The position numbers and the translations under genes are program-made. The notes beneath the pieces were generated by a model. It did no database searches. It was given only the letters and a program-made list of their open reading frames with translations, and was not told where the DNA came from. 23,838 nucleotides of DNA from a virus. Shown piece after piece: positions 7,184 through 14,548 of the stretch. The stretch is from positions 1-23,838 of IMG/VR virus record IMGVR_UViG_3300030329_001833; one strand, given 5' to 3'. Each line of letters starts with the position of its first letter. Within the stretch, counting starts at the first letter, position 1.

Positions 7184-9253
7184 TTATTTATTTAATAGTT
7201 CTAAAGTTGCATCTCCAGTTACTAAATTTATTTTCATACTATTTATTAAATATAATCTATCAAATATCTGAACCGTAGAATTTAATTCTATTCTTTGTAT
7301 TAATGAAGAATTAAATTTTGCTTTGTATTTATAAAGTCTTGTCCTCTTATTAAACAATCTTGAAATATATGTTTTGTAATACTTTTCATATAAAGAATTA
7401 TTGTTTTGAGTTAAATTAAATTCATCTATTTCAGCACCAAAATTTAAAGTAATAGTCCCAGCATTATTTACGTTTGAGGGTCTGTTATAGGTTGCATCTA
7501 AATCGTCGTGTGAAGTTGTAGTCCAACTTATTGGATTTGCTGAACAAGCACTATTTACATTAAAAAACATTAAAGGATTCGTAACTATACTATCAACACT
7601 TTCAATATCATCTTTAAAATCTACCATCCATCCCCATCCTAATTGAGTATTTGCTCCTCCTGTTACATTTGTCATTCTTTCATATAATAATTTTTCAAAT
7701 CCTGATTTAATAGTATATTCCCCACCATCTAAATCTTGGTCAGCTTGATAACTTAAACTACCAAAAGGAGTACCACCTATAATTTCAGCCCTCTTTTTTG
7801 TTAAATATGTTTTTGATTCAGGAAATTCAAATTTTATACTTTTAAAAGGCAAAGCCCTATCAATACTTACATCATTTGTATTTGTAAAGTCTGTTATGTT
7901 TATTGTTGAACCTGCATTATAAAAAGTATCTAAAGTTTCTACATAAATCTCACCTGTATATTTAACGTAAGCAGTTAAGTTAAAAGTCTTAAAAATATAA
8001 CTCATAAAATCCATCACTTTAACATCAGGTACATTTTCTGTTATAACTACTTTGTCAAGTAATTGATTCGTATTACTTCCAAATACATTAAAAGGACTTG
8101 CATCACCTACGCCTGGAGTATTATCCGTTGTTTCTCTATATATAGTTACTTGTGCATCATATTGACTAATACCCCCTGTTGATTCTATTTCATAATATAA
8201 GTTATGTGAATCTGATTCGCCTACCTGTGATTCAACTAGCCTACTTAAAGTTTGATTACTTGTAACCTCCATAGCAGCAAGAACTTCAACACCATTATCA
8301 TACACTTTAATATTATACTTTCCACTACCTGTAATGTTATCTATAAAAAGATTAAACCTAAATGCTTGGGTTCTCCAGCCATAATTAAAAGTCGTAAAAG
8401 TAAACCTCTCTCCATCTATTAAAAAATTACCACTATTTCCATCAAAAAAATTACTTGCATCTCCACTTTCAAAAGCCCAGTCAGTAATTCTATCTTTTAT
8501 TTCATCTCCTGATTGAGACATTAACCTACCTTTATATCTATGAAGCCATAAATACAATTCGCCAAAATCTGAACTATCAAAAAAGGTGCTACTAAATGTT
8601 AATGAATAATGAGATGCAATTTTATCTATTATATTTTTAACTTTTAAAGCAGGTTTTAAATCTGCATAATCTAAACCTCTATTTGCTTTAGCAGCATCGT
8701 AGAATAAATTGCCATCTGTTGTTGTAGAGCCTGAAGAATCATAATAAAGCCTTTTAGTATGAGTAAGTAAAGGATATACTATTGAACCACTTAATAAGTT
8801 TGTTACAAGTCCTGTTTTAACATTCGCAGGGCTATATAAATGGTCATAAGCACTTAATTCACTTATATCTGAAAGTCTATCGTCTCCAAATAAATCAGGG
8901 AGTTTAATTGTGTTGCCAAAAAAAGTTATTTTATAATCTTTTGGCTTATTGTTTTCCATTGACACCCCATCAATTCTTACTTTTCCTTTTTTATAATCTA
9001 CATAATTTATAGAAAGTAAAGCATCAATTCTTTTTCTTGCATCTAATACATCTGCTAAAGAAATATCGGGGTTGTAATAGTGTTTTAATATCTTGTTATT
9101 TGTTGGGGTAGCTGGTATTGTAAAAGTCTTTGTAAACTCTGTAAATATCTTTGCAGGGTCTTTAGAGTTTTGAATAGATAAATTAATGCTAATGACTTCA
9201 TCATCAAATAAATCTATTCTTTGATTTTGTATAAATAATTGAACTGTATTCAT
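7184..9253 (-). CDS. Large tail tip / hub-like structural protein
   Basis: 689 residues, mostly beta by eye, with no signal peptide. The N-terminus (VQLFIQNQRIDLFDDE) and the segment FTEFTKTFTIPATPTNNKIL match a family found near tape measure genes in Bacteroidota phages; by position and size it should form part of the tail tip or hub. A central region (residues around 420-470) reads as a compact beta domain including LTAYVKYTGEIYVETLDTFY. The gene overlaps the previous one by a single base (TAATG at 9253). No peptidoglycan hydrolase motif is apparent. A distal tail protein or baseplate ring is the alternative. Confidence 0.6.
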   Translation of the reverse strand: MNTVQLFIQNQRIDLFDDEVISINLSIQNSKDPAKIFTEFTKTFTIPATPTNNKILKHYYNPDISLADVLDARKRIDALLSINYVDYKKGKVRIDGVSMENNKPKDYKITFFGNTIKLPDLFGDDRLSDISELSAYDHLYSPANVKTGLVTNLLSGSIVYPLLTHTKRLYYDSSGSTTTDGNLFYDAAKANRGLDYADLKPALKVKNIIDKIASHYSLTFSSTFFDSSDFGELYLWLHRYKGRLMSQSGDEIKDRITDWAFESGDASNFFDGNSGNFLIDGERFTFTTFNYGWRTQAFRFNLFIDNITGSGKYNIKVYDNGVEVLAAMEVTSNQTLSRLVESQVGESDSHNLYYEIESTGGISQYDAQVTIYRETTDNTPGVGDASPFNVFGSNTNQLLDKVVITENVPDVKVMDFMSYIFKTFNLTAYVKYTGEIYVETLDTFYNAGSTINITDFTNTNDVSIDRALPFKSIKFEFPESKTYLTKKRAEIIGGTPFGSLSYQADQDLDGGEYTIKSGFEKLLYERMTNVTGGANTQLGWGWMVDFKDDIESVDSIVTNPLMFFNVNSACSANPISWTTTSHDDLDATYNRPSNVNNAGTITLNFGAEIDEFNLTQNNNSLYEKYYKTYISRLFNKRTRLYKYKAKFNSSLIQRIELNSTVQIFDRLYLINSMKINLVTGDATLELLNK

Positions 9254-10395
9254 TATCTAATTTCATTAATTTCATCATAAGCGTACTCAAACTCAACTTG
9301 AAAATCTATTAACCTATCATTTACCCTTGTCTTATATTGTAAACTTTGTGTTACTGGTATAATTGGATAAACCTCGCCTCCTTCTTGAATCCAAGCTTGT
9401 TCAGTTAATAATATTTGTTGTATTACTTCGTTAAAGCTTTCATCTACAAATCCTGTATTTAATTTTAATTTCTTTTTACCTTTTACATTAAAGAATTTCT
9501 TTGTTGGTGCATTTAAAGAATAACTAACTGTTGCCCCTTTTACAGAGGTATCTGTTGTTGCTGTTGTTGCATCTGAACTTGTTATTGTATTTGCTTCATA
9601 ACTATCTTTAGTTACATTAATACTTTCGTCTCTACGTTTAAAAAAATAGACATTTTGAGCAACACCAAACTTATTCATAAATGTTACCCTGTAAGGTGTA
9701 AATTTACATTCTTCAGTTTCATATACAGTACAAGTTGTTGTGTTTCCTTCTATATCTGTAATAGTAACTGAACTAGGTACACCATCATAATATAATGTAT
9801 CAATAGTTTCTTGTGAGTCTGCTACATTTATACTTTCCATATCTGCAGTATATTTTCCTCCTGAAGGGTCGCAATCTTTACAGTCATCAACAGTCCACTC
9901 GGCATCAACAGTTAATTTTTTCACTTTATAACCTAGCGTTGTAGTTTTGGTTAAAGAAGCACCTTCATAATATTTAACAGAAAATGCTCCACCTTCACCT
10001 GTATAAACTGGTATATAAAATGGGTCTCCTTTTTTATGGTAAATTATAGTATTTGATTGTAAAAGCCCTTTAGACAATTCAGGATTTATTCCATCTTCAA
10101 AATATCCGTAACCATTAAAACAAAGAGCAGCATTTTTAACAACATCTGTTTTACTATCACTAAATGTTCTTGTTATTTCCCATTCAGCCCAAGCAGTTTG
10201 GTTAATAGTTGAAAAATCCCCTGTGAAAGTTACAGTTGTATAATCTCTTATTAATTCACTTACTTCAAATACTATTGAATTTTCTGTTGATATTCTTTCC
10301 TTATATAAAGTATATGTAGGGTCAGCAGTTCTAGAACCAAATTGTCCTTGATAAATCCAAAGTCTTAATGTTGCGTTACTTATTGTTTTTGCCAT
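9253..10395 (-). CDS. Tail protein, probable distal tail or baseplate component
   Basis: 380 residues, rich in Thr, Tyr and Val and probably mostly beta. The N-terminus (NATLRLWIYQGQ) and C-terminus (PVTQSLQYKTRVNDRLIDFQ) look like a virion protein family that precedes the tip protein in flavobacterial phages. A CKDCDPSGG motif in the middle may bind a metal. The gene sits 10 bases after the fibre gene and overlaps the hub-like gene by one base, so all three are made together and likely assemble at the tail end. No enzymatic motif is visible. Confidence 0.5.
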   Translation of the reverse strand: MAKTISNATLRLWIYQGQFGSRTADPTYTLYKERISTENSIVFEVSELIRDYTTVTFTGDFSTINQTAWAEWEITRTFSDSKTDVVKNAALCFNGYGYFEDGINPELSKGLLQSNTIIYHKKGDPFYIPVYTGEGGAFSVKYYEGASLTKTTTLGYKVKKLTVDAEWTVDDCKDCDPSGGKYTADMESINVADSQETIDTLYYDGVPSSVTITDIEGNTTTCTVYETEECKFTPYRVTFMNKFGVAQNVYFFKRRDESINVTKDSYEANTITSSDATTATTDTSVKGATVSYSLNAPTKKFFNVKGKKKLKLNTGFVDESFNEVIQQILLTEQAWIQEGGEVYPIIPVTQSLQYKTRVNDRLIDFQVEFEYAYDEINEIR

Positions 10396-10405
10396 CTTTT
10401 ATTTT

Positions 10406-12208
10406 TTAAGGTGTACCTCCTGCTATTTCATTTCCTGAACTATCTCTAAACCCAAGAGCATTTATATAATCAATAACTTTATAAGTTAAATTTGTTGCAC
10501 TTATATTTTTATAAACACTTGTATTTGAAGTATCATATAATATTCTTGGTGATTCAGTAGTACCGCCATAAGAAACTGAATTTGTATATCTATAATTTCC
10601 TTTTGTATTTAATTCTGTTTTATAAGCACCATTACATTCCCCTGAAGTATTTGAATAATACCCTTGTTTTGCTAATTTCATAAAATTAGGTAAAAATCTT
10701 CCTCCATATGGTATATCACTTGCCCCACTAATAGAGGGGATATTAACAACATAAGCATTCATTCTTCCATAGTCGGCTTGACCATACATCATATGAATTT
10801 GGTTAATATCATATTCGTATTGGTCTGTTACATTACAATATTCTCCGTTTGTATTATAATAATACCCTTCTGCACTATTAACAAAAACAATATTTATAAC
10901 CTTAACTCCCCCTGTTGCGTTTGCAGGATTTAAACTAATGCTACTGTTGTGATTTCTCCAAACATCTTCTAGAAATGGATAAACAAAACTTTGCTGCCCA
11001 TTAAAAGAGCCTGAACCACCTGTAATTCTGGAATTATAATGAATTAAAACCCTATTCGCATAAGTTGTTAAGCTTCCCCCATAATAACTTAATAGAGCAG
11101 CTCTTAAATGGTCTCCTGTTGTATTAACTGCATCATATAAAGAACCTGCACTACCAGTATAAAAATTACTATCATTACCAGTAATTAAATTAACATAAGT
11201 ATTTGAATCAAATTCCAAAGGATAACTACTATCACTTGGAGGTATTACAGGAGGGTTAGGGCAATCAAATGTTATATCAAAATAATCGTTTACAAAAGGT
11301 GTAAATGCTGTTATATTTACCCTGCTTGGATGTGGCAAGTTTTTATCTGTTAAAGTTAATGTTTTAGTTGCTTTTGTAGATGAAGCTGCTAAATCAACTA
11401 AAGAAGCACTAATACCCATATCATTTACCAATTCACTATAATAAGAATTACTTCCAATATATTTACTTGAAACTGCAGAAGAACCACTTTTAACCCATTG
11501 AGCAGAAAAAGTTACAGGTACATCCCCACCGTTTGTTATTTTAATTTCTAAAGGGTCAGCAGAAGAGGTTACTTGAAAAGTGTCTAAAGTAAAATTTATA
11601 GTTCCTGTAAAACTACCTATTTCATAAGTTTTACCACATTGAGCATTTATTTGAGTTGTAGTTAATGGAGGATATTCAGGGCAATCTAAATTTACTTTAG
11701 TTACTTTTGTTACAACGCCTGAAGCTATTGTATAGATGTAATAAAATCTATATCTAAATCCTACACCATTACCTGAACTTGCATTACATACTGCAGGGTC
11801 TTTTCCTTGCGTATAAGTTGAATATTGTTCAATAGTATTTGAAGCAAATACAGACGATACTCCTGTTTGATGGCTAGGTGCATCTACATTATTATATAAT
11901 TTATCTCCTACTTCCATAGGAATCTGCTTAACTTTATATGTTACTTCAGTTTTATCTTCATAACAAGGTGGGTCAACACAGTCATCTTGCGTACCACCCT
12001 CCATTTTACGACCATCAGTCCATCCATATTGACATTTTTCACAAACATAAGCTAAAAGACCTGATTCAGTAGTTGGTAATGTTTCGCCATAAAGAACACT
12101 AATTGTATTCATTATAAAATATGCTCCCGTTTCATTTGGTGCATCAGCAGGAGGTAATACATTATCTGCTACTATATAATATGGACTTCTTACGTTTATT
12201 TTTTTCAT
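10406..12208 (-). CDS. Large tail fibre or receptor-binding protein candidate
   Basis: 600 residues. The N-terminus (MKKINVRSPYYIVAD) resembles the attachment end of tail proteins in this phage group. Residues around 60-90 contain paired cysteines (CEKC, CVDPPC). A central region (LEIKITNGGDVPVTFSAQWV) reads like an Ig-like fold. The C-terminal third is rich in Gly, Ser, Asn and Tyr and contains two related motifs, GYYYNTNGEYC and GYYSNTSGEC, suggesting an internal repeat. This modular beta-rich composition, together with its place between the HK97 gp10-like gene and the tail tip genes, suggests an adhesin or fibre that meets the host surface. No direct evidence of receptor or sugar binding is seen. 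Confidence 0.55.
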   Translation of the reverse strand: MKKINVRSPYYIVADNVLPPADAPNETGAYFIMNTISVLYGETLPTTESGLLAYVCEKCQYGWTDGRKMEGGTQDDCVDPPCYEDKTEVTYKVKQIPMEVGDKLYNNVDAPSHQTGVSSVFASNTIEQYSTYTQGKDPAVCNASSGNGVGFRYRFYYIYTIASGVVTKVTKVNLDCPEYPPLTTTQINAQCGKTYEIGSFTGTINFTLDTFQVTSSADPLEIKITNGGDVPVTFSAQWVKSGSSAVSSKYIGSNSYYSELVNDMGISASLVDLAASSTKATKTLTLTDKNLPHPSRVNITAFTPFVNDYFDITFDCPNPPVIPPSDSSYPLEFDSNTYVNLITGNDSNFYTGSAGSLYDAVNTTGDHLRAALLSYYGGSLTTYANRVLIHYNSRITGGSGSFNGQQSFVYPFLEDVWRNHNSSISLNPANATGGVKVINIVFVNSAEGYYYNTNGEYCNVTDQYEYDINQIHMMYGQADYGRMNAYVVNIPSISGASDIPYGGRFLPNFMKLAKQGYYSNTSGECNGAYKTELNTKGNYRYTNSVSYGGTTESPRILYDTSNTSVYKNISATNLTYKVIDYINALGFRDSSGNEIAGGTP

Positions 12209-12211
12209 ATC

Positions 12212-12754
12212 TTATTTATCTTGCACTTTAAACATTTCTTTTTTATAAGTAAACTCCATAAATTCATCAACCTCTAATTGAAAATCATTAATCAATGTCT
12301 CTGGTAATTTTTTAAATGCCCTTTCAAAAGGTTTAGTAAAAAACATACTTGCTCTTAAACCCTTTTCCATTATACTTCTTGCAAATAAAAAGCCTATTGT
12401 CTTGTAATTCCCTTTGGCAAATCTTCCTTTTTTGTCTCTTAATCTAATATTTTTTGACTTTGCCCAACTTCCTATTGTTTGAGTAGGTGGCATTTTGTCT
12501 CTATAACTAAATGGTGATTTTTTACTTTCAGGATATGTTCTTTTACTTCCCTTTACTCCTTCATCTTGAAACCTTCCATAATCTTCCATTAAAAATTTAA
12601 GTGAGAACCAATTTCTTCCTGTTGATTCTTTATACGTTAAGCTTTTAGATAAATTTCCTGAATTATTTTTTTTCGTTAAATTTTCTCTAGCCTCTGCAAT
12701 AACTTTTTTTGCAAAAACTTCTAATGCTTTTTTTAAATGTTTAGCTTTTTTCAT
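12212..12754 (-). CDS. HK97 gp10-like tail completion / neck protein
   Basis: 180 residues, basic and helical at the N-terminus (KKALEVFAKKVIAEARENL), with GRFQDEGVKGSKR and a C-terminal helix ending FMEFTYKKEMFKVQDK. Length, charge pattern and motif match HK97 gp10-like proteins of Bacteroidota phages, which act at the head-tail interface or in tail completion. The start overlaps the previous stop by one base (TAATG), and the fibre gene follows 3 bases later. Confidence 0.65.
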   Translation of the reverse strand: MKKAKHLKKALEVFAKKVIAEARENLTKKNNSGNLSKSLTYKESTGRNWFSLKFLMEDYGRFQDEGVKGSKRTYPESKKSPFSYRDKMPPTQTIGSWAKSKNIRLRDKKGRFAKGNYKTIGFLFARSIMEKGLRASMFFTKPFERAFKKLPETLINDFQLEVDEFMEFTYKKEMFKVQDK

Positions 12755-13212
12755 TAATCACAAATTGTCATTTCGTTTTGCATTTCTACATCAAAAGTAG
12801 CAGTCCATCCTGCTAACTTATTTTCAAATCTATCCATAAAGGGTTCGCAAGTAACATCATCTACGACTTGATATAAACTAGAAAATAAATCTCCCCTTTG
12901 TAGTTTATTAATAATCCTAACTGCTGTTGCTAGTTGTGTATTTAAAACATCTTGCTCATCATCATTACCTCTAAATTTATCTGTCGTTTCTGAATTACTT
13001 ATATCAACAATACCCATAAATAAAATACTTATATTAAAAGTTAATGTGCTTGTTCCTACGCTACAATTATTAACCATAATATGAGATAAAGGAAAAATAT
13101 TTTGTTTATCTAAATCAATGTCATCAATATTACCAAAGGTTACAGTATTAACAAAAGGTTCTGCAATTAAGCTGTCTTTTAGTTGTTGAGTTATTTCGTA
13201 AAAACCTTTCAT
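12754..13212 (-). CDS. Tail terminator / completion-like protein
   Basis: 152 residues. The sequence (FYEITQQLKDSLIAEPFVNT, then LDKQNIFPLSHIMVNN, GNDDEQDVLNTQLATAVRII, and FENKLAGWTATFDVEMQNEM) matches a common Bacteroidota phage family located beside HK97 gp10-like proteins. By size and position it is a tail terminator or completion protein. Its ATG at 13212 shares an ATGA with the stop codon of the -1-frame extension of the previous gene, not with the zero-frame stop 77 bases upstream. This spacing is independent evidence that the -1-frame reading is used. Confidence 0.65.
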   Translation of the reverse strand: MKGFYEITQQLKDSLIAEPFVNTVTFGNIDDIDLDKQNIFPLSHIMVNNCSVGTSTLTFNISILFMGIVDISNSETTDKFRGNDDEQDVLNTQLATAVRIINKLQRGDLFSSLYQVVDDVTCEPFMDRFENKLAGWTATFDVEMQNEMTICD

Positions 13213-13463
13213 TTCCCTTTAATTAATTTTTTTTCTAATTCTATTTTTTCTTTTTCAAAAGTTAAGTATGTCAAACATTTATGTATTCCTAAAGCCGTAA
13301 CCGTATCGAATTTGGCAACATCTCCTTTAGAGAGTGCGTAAATTGATTGATAGAAACCCCATTTTCTTCCAAAATTTGCCGTTGAGGAATAGTCATTTCC
13401 TGCATCAACTCCTTCTGTAAATAATTCAGGGTAATTTGAAATAACTCCATCCCTAAATTGTAA
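13209..13463 (-). CDS. -1 frameshift extension of the tail assembly chaperone-like gene
   Basis: Reading in the -1 frame from the nine-T run gives 84 codons without a stop, ending with TGA at 13211-13209, which overlaps the next ATG as ATGA. The peptide is protein-like: VISNYPELFTEGVDAGNDYS, FGRKWGFYQSIYALSKGDVA, LGIHKCLTYLTFEKEKIELE. It resembles the C-terminal part of a chaperone-type family in Bacteroidota phages, including the FG-KWGFYQSIYAL core. The fusion with zero-frame residues 1-163 would be 247 residues. No start codon with convincing context lies in this frame, so it is probably made by frameshifting, as for lambda G/GT. The first 175 bases overlap the zero-frame coding sequence. 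Confidence 0.82.
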   Translation of the reverse strand, partial: LQFRDGVISNYPELFTEGVDAGNDYSSTANFGRKWGFYQSIYALSKGDVAKFDTVTALGIHKCLTYLTFEKEKIELEKKLIKGK

Positions 13464-13951
13464 AAAAAAACCAAGCTTCCAAAAACAACATCTAAAGGTG
13501 CTTTCTTCATTATATCAGCATATTTATCACCTTCATAATCTTCTATCTTATACCTATCCCCTGATTCCTCTATAATAGGTCTATATAAAACTGCTAGAGC
13601 TTTATGCATTTGTTCCCAATCAGATATTGTAGAATCTAAATCTATATATTCCCCAAAACTCATTTCATCTAAAACAGGAATAAATCCAAATTTTTTATTA
13701 TCTAAAATAAATGTTTTAACTAAAGGTATATCTTCAGAAAATAATTTATCTAAATCTTCTGCAATATCTTTTACATAAGAATACTTTATTTTAGCTACAT
13801 TTTTTAATTCTAGATTACAAAATATTTCTACTAGCTTATGTAATAAAAAAGCACTATTTTGATTTTCTTTAGTATTAAGCCTTTCATACTTTTGGTATTG
13901 TTCTAAGTTTATTTCTTGTAAACTTGTCGGAACTAAAATATCTACTTTCAT
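13289..13951 (-). CDS. Tail assembly chaperone-like protein, zero-frame product
   Basis: 220 residues from the ATG at 13951; a frame starting with TTG at 13963 is less likely. The N-terminal part (VPTSLQEINLEQYQKYERLN) is typical of phage proteins that precede tail completion genes in this group, and the segment SLVFFYNLGMELFQITLNYL also fits a known family. The zero frame goes on for 58 codons after the slip site and ends at 13289. Two products of one gene, 220 and 247 residues sharing 163, would parallel the G and GT chaperones that load the tape measure in lambda-like phages. Here the tape measure gene is farther away than in lambda. It is preceded by a promoter-like element and, farther up, a terminator. 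Confidence 0.72.
   Translation of the reverse strand: MKVDILVPTSLQEINLEQYQKYERLNTKENQNSAFLLHKLVEIFCNLELKNVAKIKYSYVKDIAEDLDKLFSEDIPLVKTFILDNKKFGFIPVLDEMSFGEYIDLDSTISDWEQMHKALAVLYRPIIEESGDRYKIEDYEGDKYADIMKKAPLDVVFGSLVFFYNLGMELFQITLNYLQKELMQEMTIPQRQILEENGVSINQFTHSLKEMLPNSIRLRL
13462..13470 (-). other. Slippery nine-T run, probable -1 frameshift site
   Basis: Minus-strand nine T inside the zero-frame codons GTT TTT TTT TAC. It contains the heptamer T TTT TTT with the correct phase for a -1 slip, after which TTA is read. Seven bases later AGGG can pair with CCCT across a 19-base loop, a weak candidate stimulator. Polymerase slippage on the T run is an alternative route to the same frame. Confidence 0.75.
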
Positions 13952-13957
13952 ATATAT

Positions 13958-13986
13958 ATACAATAATTAAATTAAAGATTTGTATA
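13958..13986 (-). promoter_or_regulatory. Promoter-like module ahead of the tail operon
   Basis: A divergent copy (TATACAAAT) with the same 13-base distance to ATTGTAT, which runs into a TA repeat and the ATG at 13951. It lies just after a terminator-like hairpin, which supports a new transcript beginning here. The upstream half matches the consensus at six of nine positions only. Confidence 0.4.
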
Positions 13987-13990
13987 AAAC

Positions 13991-14025
13991 AAAAGAGGTA
14001 ACAAGTCCTGATTGCTACCCCTTTT
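13991..14025 (-). terminator. Intrinsic terminator between small genes and tail operon
   Basis: On the minus strand AAAAGGGGTAGCAA pairs with TTGTTACCTCTTTT over 14 bp with two G-U pairs around a loop of 7 bases. The right arm ends in four T, then G and four more T. The G-U pairs favour use on the minus strand. It lies about 60 bases after the stop at 14082. Confidence 0.75.
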
Positions 14026-14081
14026 TGAATAAACCAAATTAACTAATGAAAAAATTATTAAGTCATATCTAATTTACAAAT

Positions 14082-14327
14082 TTATTTTGTATTATAAAAA
14101 TTTCTATAAGCCCAAGTGTATATATCGTGTACTTTTTTTAATAATTCAGGACTATTTTGTACATACTCTATATTACCTCTTTTAAAATAACCAAAGTTCA
14201 TCGCTTTAAGTGTTAACTTAACTCTTGCTTTATGTCCTTTTCTAACTGGTGTTTGTATAACGTATATTTCATTATCAAAACACCAATCAATCATATCGGT
14301 TATAGTCTTATTTTCTAAAAAACCCAT
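14082..14327 (-). CDS. Hypothetical basic protein, 81 aa
   Basis: 81 residues, basic, with no membrane segment. The sequence (ITDMIDWCFDNEIYVIQTPV, RKGHKARVKLTL, LLKKVHDIYTWAYRNFYNTK) gives no family I recognise. The start overlaps the preceding membrane-protein gene by 13 bases. The gene ends before a terminator, so it is the last of a short two-gene transcript behind the terminase genes. Its position between packaging and tail genes says little about its role; a small DNA- or RNA-binding protein is possible from its charge. Confidence 0.55.
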   Translation of the reverse strand: MGFLENKTITDMIDWCFDNEIYVIQTPVRKGHKARVKLTLKAMNFGYFKRGNIEYVQNSPELLKKVHDIYTWAYRNFYNTK

Positions 14328-14464
14328 AGAAAACTAAATAAATGTAATGATAAAGCACATAGTGAAATAAATGTTATAAATAATACCATTCCATCTATAA
14401 TTGCTTCTTTTAAACTTTGTCTGTTTTCTTTACTTGTGATTTGTTTTATTAATTTGTATTTCAT
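14315..14464 (-). CDS. Small single-span membrane protein, 49 aa
   Basis: From the ATG at 14464: a basic N-terminus (MKYKLIKQITSKENRQSLKE) and one hydrophobic segment (MVLFITFISLCALSLHLFSF). A longer TTG-started frame from 14512 reads through a tandem repeat and overlaps the promoter box, so it is rejected. A short one-span protein of this type could be a holin or other membrane effector, but lysis genes are not otherwise visible and no motif settles it. It is the first gene behind the most canonical promoter in the window. Confidence 0.5.
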   Translation of the reverse strand: MKYKLIKQITSKENRQSLKEAIIDGMVLFITFISLCALSLHLFSFLWVF

Positions 14465-14469
14465 AATTA

Positions 14470-14505
14470 AAAATTTAGTTAAACATAAAAAATTAGTTAA
14501 ACATA
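14470..14505 (-). repeat. Two tandem 18-bp copies in the leader of a small gene
   Basis: Two adjacent 18-bp units share 17 of 18 bases; the minus strand reads TATGTTTAACTAA followed by T-rich sequence, twice. They lie between the -7 box at 14510-14517 and the ATG at 14464, so they would be transcribed as leader RNA or could bind a regulator. Confidence 0.6.
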
Positions 14506-14509
14506 ATAA

Positions 14510-14538
14510 CAAATATACATATATTTTGTTAATAACAA
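14510..14538 (-). promoter_or_regulatory. Best promoter candidate: TTG, 18 bp, TATATTTG
   Basis: On the minus strand TTG at 14538-14536 is followed by an 18-base spacer and TATATTTG at 14517-14510. This fits the Bacteroidota vegetative consensus TTG-N17-23-TAnnTTTG. The spacer contains the phage module TTAACAAAA (14532-14524), 6 bases before the -7 box. It drives the two small genes behind the large terminase. Confidence 0.7.
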
Positions 14539-14548
14539 CTAATTTATT

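Noticed and set aside
14465-14512. TTG start for the membrane-protein gene at 14512
   Set aside because: The start would fall inside the -7 box, and the added residues are only the translation of the tandem repeat.
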